NCBI RefSeq assembly: GCF_037948395.1
Contig: NZ_CP149940.1
Location: forward strand, 1,674,001 to 1,738,000
Direction of reading: 5' to 3'
DNA from: Serratia nevei
GTDB lineage: Bacteria; Pseudomonadota; Gammaproteobacteria; Enterobacterales; Enterobacteriaceae
DNA: 64,000 nucleotides
Each line of letters starts with the position of its first letter. The stretch's first letter is position 1. Below, piece after piece: positions 26,918 to 34,928 of this stretch. The notes below the pieces were generated by a model. The model was not told where the DNA came from, made no database searches, and saw nothing but the letters and a program-made list of their open reading frames with translations. The position numbers and the translations under genes are program-made.

Positions 26918-28216
26918 TTAGCCGAGCAGGCTGAACACGATAGCAGAGATGGCGATCAGACCCATCACAACCACGAACACGTTGCTGATGTGGCCGCTGT
27001 ACTTGCGCATGGCAGGCACTTTACGGATGGCGTACATCGGCATCAGGAACAGCAGCATGGCGATGATTGGGCCGCCCAGGGTTTCGATCATGCCCAGGAT
27101 GCTTGGGTTCAGGGTGGCGACGATCCAGGTGGTCACCAGCATGAAGATTGCGGTCATGCGGTTCAGCTTGGCGGTGCTGACGGTTTTGCCGCGGCTCTTC
27201 ATCGACTTGGCAACCAGGCCGTTGAAGCCTTCACGGGCGCCCAGGTAGTGGCCCAGGAACGATTTGGTGATGGCGACGAAGGCGATAACCGGCGCGATGT
27301 ACGCGATCATCGGGTTGTTAAAGTGGTTAGCCAGGTAAGACAGAATCGAGATGTTCTGCGCCTTGGCTTCCGCCAGGTTTTCCGGCGTCAGGCTCAGCAC
27401 GCAGCTGAACACGAAGAACATCACGGTCAGCACCATCATGATGTGTGCATAAGCCAGAATGCGGGAGCATTTTTTCTCGGCGTCTGCGCCGTACTCTTCG
27501 CGTTTGGCGACGGCGAAGGCGGAGATGATCGGCGAGTGGTTGAAGGAGAACACCATTACCGGGATCGCCAGCCACAGGGTCATGATCAGGCCGTGGCCCA
27601 TGCCGGTACCGCTGCCGGACAGCGACACGTTTTCGAAGATGGCGCCGGTCCAGTTAGGGATCAGATACACCGCCAGCAGCATCAGCACCGCGACGAACGG
27701 GAAGACCAGGATGCTCATGGTTTTCACGATGGCCTGCTCACCGAAGCGCACGATGGTCATCAGGCCGACGATCAGGATCAGCGACAGGATGGCGCGCGGT
27801 GGCGATGTCATGCCCAACTGGTGGGTGATGAAGCTGTCGACGGTGTTGGTGATCGCCACGCTGTAAACCAGCAGAATCGGGTAGATGGCGAAGAAGTACA
27901 GCAGGGTAATCAGTTTACCGGCGGTGATGCCGAAGTGCTCTTCTACCACGGCGGTGATGTCTTCACCGGGATTTTTGCCGGACAGAACGAAACGGCACAG
28001 GCCGCGGTGGGCAAAGAAGGTCATCGGGAAAGCGATGATGGCCATGATGATCAGAGGAATCAAACCGCCGATACCGGCGTTGATTGGCAAGAACAGGACG
28101 CCTGCGCCGATGGCGGTGCCGTACAGGCCCAACATCCACATGGTATCCGTTTTACGCCAGGTACTGCTGGAGCCCGAGGCCGCAGAGGCAATTGTGCCGG
28201 TCTGTGTAGTGTCCAT
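26918..28216 (-). CDS. sdaC: Serine:H+ symporter
   Basis: A 432-residue membrane protein of the HAAAP amino-acid transporter family with about 11 hydrophobic segments. The first holds [18 protein letters not shown], and [12 protein letters not shown] lies in the middle. Length matches E. coli SdaC. ATG 28216 is chosen since GGAGATATTT precedes it and the frame upstream is lysine/phenylalanine-rich leader. The operon partner sdaB degrades the imported serine. Confidence 0.93.
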   Translation of the reverse strand: MDTTQTGTIASAASGSSSTWRKTDTMWMLGLYGTAIGAGVLFLPINAGIGGLIPLIIMAIIAFPMTFFAHRGLCRFVLSGKNPGEDITAVVEEHFGITAGKLITLLYFFAIYPILLVYSVAITNTVDSFITHQLGMTSPPRAILSLILIVGLMTIVRFGEQAIVKTMSILVFPFVAVLMLLAVYLIPNWTGAIFENVSLSGSGTGMGHGLIMTLWLAIPVMVFSFNHSPIISAFAVAKREEYGADAEKKCSRILAYAHIMMVLTVMFFVFSCVLSLTPENLAEAKAQNISILSYLANHFNNPMIAYIAPVIAFVAITKSFLGHYLGAREGFNGLVAKSMKSRGKTVSTAKLNRMTAIFMLVTTWIVATLNPSILGMIETLGGPIIAMLLFLMPMYAIRKVPAMRKYSGHISNVFVVVMGLIAISAIVFSLLG

Positions 28217-28739
28217 AAATATCTCCGAAGTGAACACGAATTTAAAATTAAAAGGCAAAACTTAAGGTTAAACCGTCAAACGTCCTATTCAGGCAACGCT
28301 TGCGGTAAGAATCAGGTGTTGCTTGCGGGGATGTTTTGGCGTCCCCCTGGTTGTTTATTGCGTTCATTACCAAGGCACAGCGCCGGGTAATTCACTAAAG
28401 ACTTTTCACCGTCACGGGTGATAAAAGTCGTTATCGCTGCCGACAGGTCTTTGCCTGTCGATTTTTGTTGGCGGCAAGATAACGATTTACAGTAGAAACA
28501 ACCGTGATCCTGCTCTCAAATGCGCAATATGTGCAGTTATCCGCTTTTTTATCGATTTTTCGCGCATTTGTTGCACATTTGTGTAAGATTTTGTGCTGAG
28601 AACGCTCTCATAAAGATTTCTGCGATTATGCGGTTTGTACAATAATTAGCCGGATAAAGCGCTGTGCTCAGCAGCAAGCCGAGCAATATATTTTATGCGT
28701 GGTTTTGGATCTAGCGAAAAACCCGGATTAAGCAGTTTT

Positions 28740-28755
28740 AGTGACGTAGATCACA
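28740..28755. promoter_or_regulatory. CRP-like binding site
   Basis: AGTGA-N6-TCACA matches the CRP consensus TGTGA-N6-TCACA at 9 of 10 core positions. It lies about 520 bases upstream of sdaC. Control of sdaCB by CRP is established in E. coli; here the long distance leaves the target promoter uncertain. Confidence 0.5.
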
Positions 28756-29162
28756 TTGTATTTTTAAGTGAAATTCAATTCATCTATTTGTTTTTAATGG
28801 CTTTTTGTTAAAAATCACCGCTAATAACGAAGGGAAATTACTTACGTGGTTAGCGGATAAAAATGCGTAACCATTCATCATATAAATAACAGATACCTAA
28901 CAGGTATTGGCGAGATTTGCTGCAATCGCTTAAACCGCCGTTTATTTAAACATCCCGGCCTTTGGCGCGATTTATCATATAAAAGCCATAAATAGTCGTT
29001 AATTCACGCAGCCGACAGCCGGTTTAGCCTGCGAGAAAATAATCACTCGGGTGACCTGTTGCATTTTATTAACCTGATGTTGCGTGCGGATAAGCGAAAA
29101 ACGCGAATCGATTGCGCATTATTTGTTCATTTTCGGGCGGAGAAAGAAGGGGATTGCAACGG

Positions 29163-29186
29163 TGCGCCGTCGGTTTCGACGGCGCA
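29163..29186 (-). terminator. Hairpin after deoR
   Basis: TGCGCCGTC and GACGGCGCA form a perfect 9-bp stem with a 6-base loop, 10 bases after the deoR stop. No clear T-run follows on the minus strand, so it may be only a 3'-end-stabilising hairpin. Confidence 0.45.
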
Positions 29187-29195
29187 GAAGGCGGA

Positions 29196-29960
29196 CTAAT
29201 AGCGGGTAGCGATGGCGTTGTCGTTGAAGAACGCCATGAAGTCGGCGTCCGGCTGGCGGTCGCTGATCACCCGATCGAACTGCGTCAGGGGGCCGATGCA
29301 GGCCGGTTTGGTTTTGCCGAACTTGCTGTGGTCTGCCACCAGGATCTTTTGCTGCGCCATCGCCATGGCGCGATGCTTCATCTCCAGCTCGTCGAAGTTG
29401 AAGCAGGTGGCGCCGTGCTGCAGGCTGAGGCCGGCGGCGGAGATAAAGGCGATGTTCGGGCAGATGTGATCGAGCTCGTTACGGCCGCTGACGCTGGAAA
29501 AGATGTAGTTGTTCGGCTTGAACTCACCGCCGCACAGGACCACCTTGCAGTTCGGTTTGTCCTGCAGCGCCAGGAAGGTGTTCAGCGAATGACAGACGGC
29601 GGTGAAGGTCAGCTCGTCGGCGATGGCGTCGATGATCGCCGGGGTAGTGGTGCCGCAGTCGAAAAACACCGTGTCGTTTTCATTGATCAACGGGGCCGCC
29701 AGCAGGCCGATGCGCCGTTTCTCCGTCACCTGCTTGGCTTTTTGATCGGAAACGAAGTAGTTGGTCACGCCGTTGCTGCGCGGATCGGTCACCACATAGC
29801 CGCCGAGCAGCACCACCGCCGCCGGTTCGGCGCTCAGATCGCGGCGAATGGTCATCTCCGAGACCCCCAGCAGCACGGCGGCTTCTTTCAGGTGGATCTT
29901 GTCAGCGCGTTTTAACGCCTGAACTAGCCGGTTGATACGTTCTTCGCGCCGCGTTTCCAT
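29196..29960 (-). CDS. deoR: Deoxyribose operon repressor DeoR
   Basis: A 254-residue DeoR-family regulator whose N terminus (METRREERI...) and whole layout match E. coli DeoR. The helix-turn-helix is HLKEAAVLLGVSEMTIRRDLS (read as two adjacent helices, about residues 23-43). The C-terminal sugar-phosphate-binding domain includes FFDCGTTTP and VADHSKFGK. The effector in E. coli is deoxyribose-5-phosphate. ATG 29960 is chosen by this N terminus. It follows deoC on the same strand with a 153-base gap containing a large hairpin, so both are likely one transcript with autoregulation. Confidence 0.88.
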   Translation of the reverse strand: METRREERINRLVQALKRADKIHLKEAAVLLGVSEMTIRRDLSAEPAAVVLLGGYVVTDPRSNGVTNYFVSDQKAKQVTEKRRIGLLAAPLINENDTVFFDCGTTTPAIIDAIADELTFTAVCHSLNTFLALQDKPNCKVVLCGGEFKPNNYIFSSVSGRNELDHICPNIAFISAAGLSLQHGATCFNFDELEMKHRAMAMAQQKILVADHSKFGKTKPACIGPLTQFDRVISDRQPDADFMAFFNDNAIATRY

Positions 29961-30027
29961 AGGTCCGTCTTCCCACAGGTAGTAGAGGTAAAAGGGCGTG
30001 CCGGCGTGTCCGGCGCTAAACACAACA

Positions 30028-30074
30028 ATGCGGGGCAATATCGGGCCGCCTTGGCCGCCCGTATTGTCCCGCAT
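30028..30074 (-). promoter_or_regulatory. Large intercistronic hairpin between deoC and deoR
   Basis: Two arms, each about 22 bases (30028-30050 and 30053-30074), pair almost completely, with ATGCGGG/CCCGCAT at the base and GGGC-type pairs near the tip. A T/G-rich stretch follows on the minus strand. It could partly terminate transcription or fix the ratio of DeoC to DeoR. Confidence 0.5.
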
Positions 30075-30113
30075 CGGAGTGTATTGGCTGTGCCCGTCAG
30101 GGCATGCCGACGA

Positions 30114-30794
30114 TCAGTAGCTGCCCGCCGCCGGCTGCGCGCCGGAAACGATGGCGACGCCGGAGCTGGTGCCGATACGCGTGGCGCCGGCGTTGATCAT
30201 CTTCTCGGCGGTGGCGCGATCGCGCACGGCGCCGGAAGCTTTCACGCCCATTTCGCTGCCCACGGTCTCGCGCATCAGTTTGACGTGCTCTTCCCGAGCG
30301 CCGCCGGTGCTGAAGCCGGTGGAGGTTTTCACGAAGGCCACATCGAGTTCGCGACACATTTCACAAACCTGGACGATCTGCGCATCGCTGAGCAGGCAGG
30401 TTTCCAATATTACCTTCAACGGGATCGCCGCGCAAACCTCGCGCACGGCGGCGATGTCGGCTTTCACTTCGTCCAACAGGCCGCTTTTCAACCAGCCGAC
30501 GTTGATCACCATATCGATCTCTTGTGCGCCGGCGGCGATTGCCGCTTTGGCTTCAAAGGCTTTGGCGACGGTCAGGCCGGCACCCAGCGGGAAACCGATC
30601 ACCGAGCAGACTTTTACGGTGCTTTCTTGCAGCAGCTGGGCTGCCAGCGGCACGTAGCCGGAGTTGACGCATACCGCATAGAAGTTGTGCTGCTGCGCTT
30701 CTTCGCACAGTTTGGCGATCTGCAGTTCGGTGGCGTCCATCGCCAGCAGGGTGTGGTCAACATAGCTGGCGTAATCGATGGTTTCGGTGGTCAT
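30114..30794 (-). CDS. deoC: Deoxyribose-phosphate aldolase
   Basis: A 226-residue class I aldolase that splits 2-deoxyribose-5-phosphate into acetaldehyde and glyceraldehyde-3-phosphate. The proton-relay and Schiff-base residues are visible: D94 in EIDMVIN, K156 in AFVKTSTGF and K185 in GVKASGAVR. It is the short form typical of Bacillus-type DeoC, about 30 residues shorter than the 259-residue E. coli enzyme. It is grouped with deoR rather than with deoABD, pointing to free deoxyribose or deoxynucleoside catabolism under separate control. Confidence 0.92.
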   Translation of the reverse strand: MTTETIDYASYVDHTLLAMDATELQIAKLCEEAQQHNFYAVCVNSGYVPLAAQLLQESTVKVCSVIGFPLGAGLTVAKAFEAKAAIAAGAQEIDMVINVGWLKSGLLDEVKADIAAVREVCAAIPLKVILETCLLSDAQIVQVCEMCRELDVAFVKTSTGFSTGGAREEHVKLMRETVGSEMGVKASGAVRDRATAEKMINAGATRIGTSSGVAIVSGAQPAAGSY

Positions 30795-30837
30795 CGCGAT
30801 TCCTTAGTGAGGTTAAGACAGTAAGCGGGATGGGTAA

Positions 30838-30961
30838 TGTGAAAATAATAACATTCAGATGCCGATAAACCTAGTGATGTTTAAAAAATGTCGATCCGAT
30901 CGTCGCTATCAGGCTGTTATAGGTATAACTTAAAGGCGTTTCATTTGTTATTTAAATAACA
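30838..30961. promoter_or_regulatory. Pair of DeoR-operator-like sites
   Basis: TGTTATTTAAATAACA (30946-30961) is a perfect 16-bp palindrome with the same TGTTA/TAACA ends as the DeoR operator TGTTAGAATTCTAACA. A second, weaker site (30838-30853) ends in TAACA. They are 108 bases apart and lie between divergent deoC and the epimerase-like gene, so they could mediate DeoR looping control of both. Confidence 0.55.
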
Positions 30962-31007
30962 TTTAAGGGCTCGCGGCCTGCGCGGGCGCAACGTCGAGGG
31001 AAAAAAG

Positions 31008-31844
31008 ATGAAGATCAACATCGATCTGGCTCCTGAAGCTTTCGGGGCGCATCGGCAGGAACTGTTCCGCAATGCGGATTTCGCGGTGAGCACGCATCGC
31101 TGCACAGAACGCGGGCCGATGCTGACGTTGGCGAATCATCGTGGCGCACTGACGGTTTTGCCGTATCAGGGCCTCGCGATCTGGGACGCCGAGTTTGACG
31201 GTTATTCGCTGAAGTCGGGCCGCCGCAGCGTAAAGGGCGCCGGAAGAAAGCGCGCTGACGATGCCGCGTTCTGTCCTGCCTGGCCGAATCAGGACGGTGA
31301 GCCGCTGCAGATGCAACGCGTGTGGCTCCAACTGGCGGGCGATGAGCTGACGTTGCACGGCGAGGGGGAGCGGGCGGGTGGGCGTTGGCGCATCGGCCCG
31401 GCGCTGCGTCTGGCGGCGCAGAGCGCGCAGTTCGCCATTGAGATGACGGTCACCAACCTGGCCGAGCGGCCGCAGCCGCTGCGCTATGTGTGTCGCCTCA
31501 ACTACGGCTGCATTCCCGACGCGGTATTCCGTCAGAACCTGCCGGCGCCGGCGCTGTTGGGGGATGCGCTCGGGCAGGAACTGCTGTGCTCCGACGATCT
31601 GTCGCGCTATGTGGATCAGGCCGAGTTCTTTATGCTGGCACCGCAAGGCCGGCGCTATGTGACGCGCTTCGCTACCGGGCAATTCAACTATGGCCTGCGG
31701 CGCATCGCCGTTCAGGGCAACCGGCGGCTGCTGGCTTTTATCCAGCCGGCGAACTGTCGCCCGAATGCGCTGGAGGAAGAGGCGGGAATGATGCTGGGGG
31801 CGGGAAAAACGCGGGCGTTTTGCGTGACCACCGGCGTGGTGTGA
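31008..31844 (+). CDS. Aldose-1-epimerase-like protein (DUF4432/DeoX type)
   Basis: A 278-residue protein with galactose-mutarotase-like features: GALTVLPYQGLAIWDAEFDG, FAIEMTVTNLAERPQPL and LRYVCRLNYG. It is divergent from deoC and shares the operator-like palindromes, which fits an accessory enzyme of deoxyribose use such as DeoX. Between about residues 70 and 95 the sequence becomes irregular (KSGRRSVKGAGRKRADDAAF), just where relatives usually carry a conserved histidine-containing segment, so a small internal deletion or frame disturbance is possible. Function is tentative. Confidence 0.6.
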   Translation: MKINIDLAPEAFGAHRQELFRNADFAVSTHRCTERGPMLTLANHRGALTVLPYQGLAIWDAEFDGYSLKSGRRSVKGAGRKRADDAAFCPAWPNQDGEPLQMQRVWLQLAGDELTLHGEGERAGGRWRIGPALRLAAQSAQFAIEMTVTNLAERPQPLRYVCRLNYGCIPDAVFRQNLPAPALLGDALGQELLCSDDLSRYVDQAEFFMLAPQGRRYVTRFATGQFNYGLRRIAVQGNRRLLAFIQPANCRPNALEEEAGMMLGAGKTRAFCVTTGVV

Positions 31845-31849
31845 AATAA

Positions 31850-31867
31850 CGGGGCGGTAACGCCCCG
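31850..31867. terminator. Hairpin between convergent genes
   Basis: CGGGGCG and CGCCCCG form a 7-bp stem around GTAA between the epimerase-like gene and the PAP2 gene. There is no T-run, so terminator activity is uncertain. Confidence 0.4.
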
Positions 31868-31881
31868 GTCATGTTGTGCAG

Positions 31882-32487
31882 TTACTCTTTCACCCAGCCA
31901 CGGCGAATGGCGAAGGCGAACAGGAAACGATACAGGCGCGACAGCTTGTCGGCGATGACATCGCCGAACAGATTCCACACCAGCTGGGCGAACAGACAGC
32001 CGACCAGGCCGAGCAGGAAACCGCCGACCATATCCAGCGGCCAGTGCACGCCGAGGTAAACGCGTGACCAGGCGATGCCGACGGCGACGATCATCAGCAG
32101 CACGCCGGACCAGACCCGGTGCCAGAACAGGAACGCCAGCGCAAAGGTAAAGATGGCGGTACCGTGATCGCTTGGGAACGAGCTGTCCGGCGCATGTGCC
32201 AGGAAGGTATAGCCAACGCCGGCGACGAACGGGCGCTCATGCGGCAGCAGCGCGCCGATGGTGGCGGCGGCGAGCATGGCGAACAGCAGCGCGATAGTGG
32301 TTTTCGCCACCACCTGACGCTGCGAAACCAGCTGGCTTTGCGGCCCCCACAGCCACAGGCCGACGATCAGCAGCGGCACGATGATGATCAGATCGCGCGC
32401 CAAAAAGGTGGCGAAATCGATCGTCCACTCGGGAGACGCCGGGGTCGCATTGATCCAGGCGAAAAGAAAATGGTTCAACTGTTCCAT
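31882..32487 (-). CDS. PAP2-family undecaprenyl-diphosphatase (YbjG/BcrC-like)
   Basis: A 201-residue inner-membrane phosphatase with about five hydrophobic segments. The PAP2 active-site motifs are L-P-H-E-R-P-F, P-S-D-H-G-T and S-R-V-Y-L-G-V-H-W-P-L-D. Length and sequence resemble E. coli YbjG, which recycles undecaprenyl pyrophosphate and lowers bacitracin sensitivity. ATG 32487 has GAGG upstream. It lies 5 bases after the next PAP2 gene on the same strand, so the two form an operon. Confidence 0.85.
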   Translation of the reverse strand: MEQLNHFLFAWINATPASPEWTIDFATFLARDLIIIVPLLIVGLWLWGPQSQLVSQRQVVAKTTIALLFAMLAAATIGALLPHERPFVAGVGYTFLAHAPDSSFPSDHGTAIFTFALAFLFWHRVWSGVLLMIVAVGIAWSRVYLGVHWPLDMVGGFLLGLVGCLFAQLVWNLFGDVIADKLSRLYRFLFAFAIRRGWVKE

Positions 32488-32492
32488 AACCG

Positions 32493-33227
32493 TTACCTCG
32501 TCTTGCGGCGCCAATAGCCGCTAACCGTCCAATAAATAGCCAACTGGCTTAACCAAACCCACCAACCCGCCCACAGGTTATGGGTAAGAAAATGGGCGCC
32601 GCGCATGATCTGGCCAAAGCCCATCAGCATGCCGAGCGCAATGCCGCCGCACCAGCACCACCAGGCCAGGCGCGGACGCTGCGGATAAAACAGGAAAAAC
32701 AACGCCATGACCGCGAAACCGCTCGAGGCGTGCCCGCCGGGGAAGCAGCGGCCGGGGCCCGGCAGCGCCGGTACCGCGCCGAACAGCGGGAAGGACATCG
32801 CTTTGCCGCCGTACTCGATCAGATCCCACGGGCAGGAGTGCGCGCTGGTGGCCTTGAGAATGCCTACCACCAACGGGCCGATCCCGATCAACAGCATGGT
32901 CACGATCAGGCGCGCACTGCGGCGATAGATGCCCCAAAACAGCGTCAGTACCGCCCCGACGATCACTATTTGCTTCAGCAGGCGGTGGTTGATCAGATCC
33001 AGCCAATAATTGTTTTGCCACGGGAAATGCCCGCTGGCGGGATCGTACCAATAATTGCTGATCGCCCAGTCCAGCTGTTCGTTGCGGGAGAGCCACAGGA
33101 ACAGCAGGCCGCTGATCAGCAGGCCAAAAACCTGCCAACGGTAAAAGGATGCCGGCAGGGAGTAAAGGGCGGTTGTCTTAATTTGCGGTGCCGTTGAGGA
33201 TTGATTTAATGACGATTCTGGATTCAC
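32493..33227 (-). CDS. PAP2-family membrane phosphatase
   Basis: A 244-residue membrane protein with PAP2 motifs in a distinctive form: K-A-T-S-A-H-S-C-P-W-D, then P-G-G-H-A-S-S-G-F, then R-G-A-H-F-L-T-H-N. This C-P-W-D type is found among phosphatases linked to lipid A or phospholipid modification; I cannot assign a specific substrate. It begins an operon with the YbjG-like gene. A PmrA-box-like sequence lies about 50 bases upstream, suggesting induction by polymyxin, iron or low-Mg conditions. Confidence 0.78.
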   Translation of the reverse strand: MNPESSLNQSSTAPQIKTTALYSLPASFYRWQVFGLLISGLLFLWLSRNEQLDWAISNYWYDPASGHFPWQNNYWLDLINHRLLKQIVIVGAVLTLFWGIYRRSARLIVTMLLIGIGPLVVGILKATSAHSCPWDLIEYGGKAMSFPLFGAVPALPGPGRCFPGGHASSGFAVMALFFLFYPQRPRLAWWCWCGGIALGMLMGFGQIMRGAHFLTHNLWAGWWVWLSQLAIYWTVSGYWRRKTR

Positions 33228-33275
33228 GCGCAGGCTCGGTGGCAGGATTGAATAACGCCACTGTAATAATTCTGT

Positions 33276-33292
33276 CTTAAGAAAACCTTAGT
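33276..33292. promoter_or_regulatory. PmrA (BasR) box-like site
   Basis: CTTAAG-N5-CTTAGT matches the PmrA consensus YTTAAK-N5-YTTAAK at 11 of 12 defined positions. It is about 50 bases upstream of the minus-strand PAP2 gene, a normal distance for activation, and about 80 bases from the divergent nucleosidase-like gene. Confidence 0.5.
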
Positions 33293-33374
33293 CCACCGGT
33301 AAGAAAACCCTATCCGAGGCCACCGCCTTCGGCTAAGGTAATCGTTTGCTTTTTTTCGGGATGAGAATGTGGTG

Positions 33375-34220
33375 ATGCAGAATAAAGCGCGTGTCTTACT
33401 GTTGGCGGCTGCCGGTGCGGCCTTTTCTCCGCTGAGCTTTGGCCAACCTGCGGCGGCCGGGCCGATCGTGGTGCAGGGCGCCATGCCGGTGGAGGCGGAA
33501 CGTTTTGCCCAGCGGTTGGAAAACCCGCGCGAGGAGCAGATCGGCGGCTGGCGCTTTTGGCACGGCACCGTAGACGGCTACCCGGTGGTGGTGTCGGAGA
33601 CGCTGAAGGGCATGTCCAACGCCGCGGCGGCCACGGCGATCGCCGCCACGCAGTTTCACCCGGTGGCGATCATCAACCAGGGTACCGCCGGCGGCCATGA
33701 TCCGGCACTGAAAGTATATGACATCGTGCTGGGCAAATATTCGGTCAATCTCGGGGCGTTCAAAACGCCGGCCAAGGCGTTGGGGGAAGGCAGCGACTCG
33801 CGGCAGTGGCAGCCGATGGATCTGTTGGCTTCCAAAGGCAGCGCCGGCGAGGACAAAAAGGCGCACAGCCTGCGTCAGTTTCCCGCCGACCCCAACCTGC
33901 TGGCGATTGCGCAAAGCGTTAAGAGCGATTACCGACAGGGCAAGGTCGTGGAAGGGGTGATCGGCTCGGCCGACGTATGGAACAGCGAGCTGGATCGCAT
34001 TCGCTATTTCCACGACCGCTACCGGACGTCGGTCGAAGAGATGGAGACCGCCTCCGCCGCGCAGATCGCCGCCGAGTTCAAGGTGCCGTTCGTCGGCATT
34101 CGCGTGTTGTCCAACAACATCACCAATCAGGGCAAATACGATCCGCAAACCGGGCTGGCATGCCAGGATTATGTCTATCAGGTGGTGAAGGCCTATGTTG
34201 CCAACCTGAAGAAACGCTGA
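33375..34220 (+). CDS. Exported MTA/SAH-nucleosidase-like (NP-I family) protein
   Basis: A 281-residue nucleoside phosphorylase/hydrolase-fold protein with an N-terminal signal peptide (cleavage near LSFGQ), so it probably works in the periplasm. Family motifs: the N-terminal strand P-I-V-V-Q-G-A-M-P-V-E-A-E, NQGTAGGHD, and E-E-M-E-T-A-S-A with the catalytic-type glutamate E224. The usual active-site aspartate (RAISD in MTA nucleosidase) is replaced by asparagine, N247 in RVLSNN. That change and the secretion argue against a plain copy of Pfs. ATG 33375 is chosen at the signal peptide; in-frame GTGs lie just upstream. Confidence 0.78.
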   Translation: MQNKARVLLLAAAGAAFSPLSFGQPAAAGPIVVQGAMPVEAERFAQRLENPREEQIGGWRFWHGTVDGYPVVVSETLKGMSNAAAATAIAATQFHPVAIINQGTAGGHDPALKVYDIVLGKYSVNLGAFKTPAKALGEGSDSRQWQPMDLLASKGSAGEDKKAHSLRQFPADPNLLAIAQSVKSDYRQGKVVEGVIGSADVWNSELDRIRYFHDRYRTSVEEMETASAAQIAAEFKVPFVGIRVLSNNITNQGKYDPQTGLACQDYVYQVVKAYVANLKKR

Positions 34221-34360
34221 GTCATTACTCCGGTTAATCGGCGATATCAGGCGATTGTCACTATTGATCGCCTATTGTAAAGAAGATTAAACCTGTGGCG
34301 AGCTTGGCTGTAGTGTATTAGTTTATAGGCGGATTATTTGACAACGTGTAGGGATAAAAC

Positions 34361-34873
34361 ATGAACAAGGCATCCGTTGTATTTTCTGGCCTGCTGATGG
34401 CCGTTTCCGCCGGCGCCATGGCGGCGACCTCTGGCGATGATGCGGATATCAGCAAACAGCCGCTGGAAAAAATCGCGCCTTACCCGAAAGCCGAGAAGGG
34501 CATGAACCGCCAGGTGATCTACCTGCCGAAGCAAGAGCACGAAGAGAACTACAAGGTGGAGCTGCTGATCGGCAAGACGCTGGAAGTGGACTGCAACCGC
34601 CACATGATTGGCGGCACGCTGGAGACCAAAACCCTCTCCGGCTGGGGCTATGACTACCTGGTGCTGGAGAAGCTGTCCGATCCGGCCTCCACGCTGATGG
34701 GCTGCCCGGACAACACCAAGACCAAGCAATTCATCGCCGCCAACCTGGGTGATGCCGCGATGCAGCGCTACAACAGCCGCCTGCCGATCGTGGTGTACGC
34801 GCCGAAAGACGCGGAAGTGAAATACCGCATCTGGAAAGCCGAAGATACCGTAAGCCAGGCCGAACAGAAGTAA
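34361..34873 (+). CDS. eco: Ecotin, periplasmic serine-protease inhibitor
   Basis: A 170-residue protein: signal peptide ending GAMAA, then the ecotin fold with P-L-E-K-I-A-P-Y-P and, near the end, L-P-I-V-V-Y-A-P and V-K-Y-R-I-W-K-A-E. The disulfide cysteines are present (DCNRHM and GCPDN). The reactive loop is S-T-L-M-G-C-P. Alignment with E. coli ecotin (S-T-M-M-A-C-P, P1 Met84) places leucine 112 of the precursor at P1. It inhibits trypsin-like, chymotrypsin-like and elastase-like enzymes from hosts. It is a single-gene unit. Confidence 0.93.
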   Translation: MNKASVVFSGLLMAVSAGAMAATSGDDADISKQPLEKIAPYPKAEKGMNRQVIYLPKQEHEENYKVELLIGKTLEVDCNRHMIGGTLETKTLSGWGYDYLVLEKLSDPASTLMGCPDNTKTKQFIAANLGDAAMQRYNSRLPIVVYAPKDAEVKYRIWKAEDTVSQAEQK

Positions 34874-34889
34874 TCGCCGCCTGACGCCA

Positions 34890-34917
34890 CTCCGCTTGCC
34901 CTGCGCGGCAGGCGGAG
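34890..34917. terminator. Hairpin between ecotin and lysR-type gene
   Basis: CTCCGCTTGCC pairs with GGCAGGCGGAG (11 pairs, one of them T-G) around a 6-base loop. It lies between convergent genes. The following T-run is poor. Confidence 0.45.
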
Positions 34918-34928
34918 ACTTCTCCCCG

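Larger units (their letters stand above)
28217..29195. promoter_or_regulatory. Long sdaC leader and upstream non-coding region
   Basis: This 979-base gap has no credible gene. On the minus strand, ahead of sdaC, it contains two hairpins. One pairs GACTTTT-CACC (28400-28410) with GGTG and AAAAGTC (28417-28429). The other pairs CGACAGG with CCTGTCG (28441-28460) and, read on the plus strand, is followed by ATTTTT. Farther up lie a CRP-like site (28740) and a palindrome ATACCT-AAC-AGGTAT (28893-28907). Base composition is AT-rich. A small RNA cannot be excluded. Confidence 0.4.

Noticed and set aside
26990..28390. Plus-strand frame of 466 codons over sdaC
   Set aside because: Antisense to a membrane-protein gene, giving a D/H/Q-rich product; no plausible start.
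28400..28466. Riboswitch in the sdaC leader
   Set aside because: Two simple hairpins are present but no known riboswitch core could be recognised; kept only as a structured leader.
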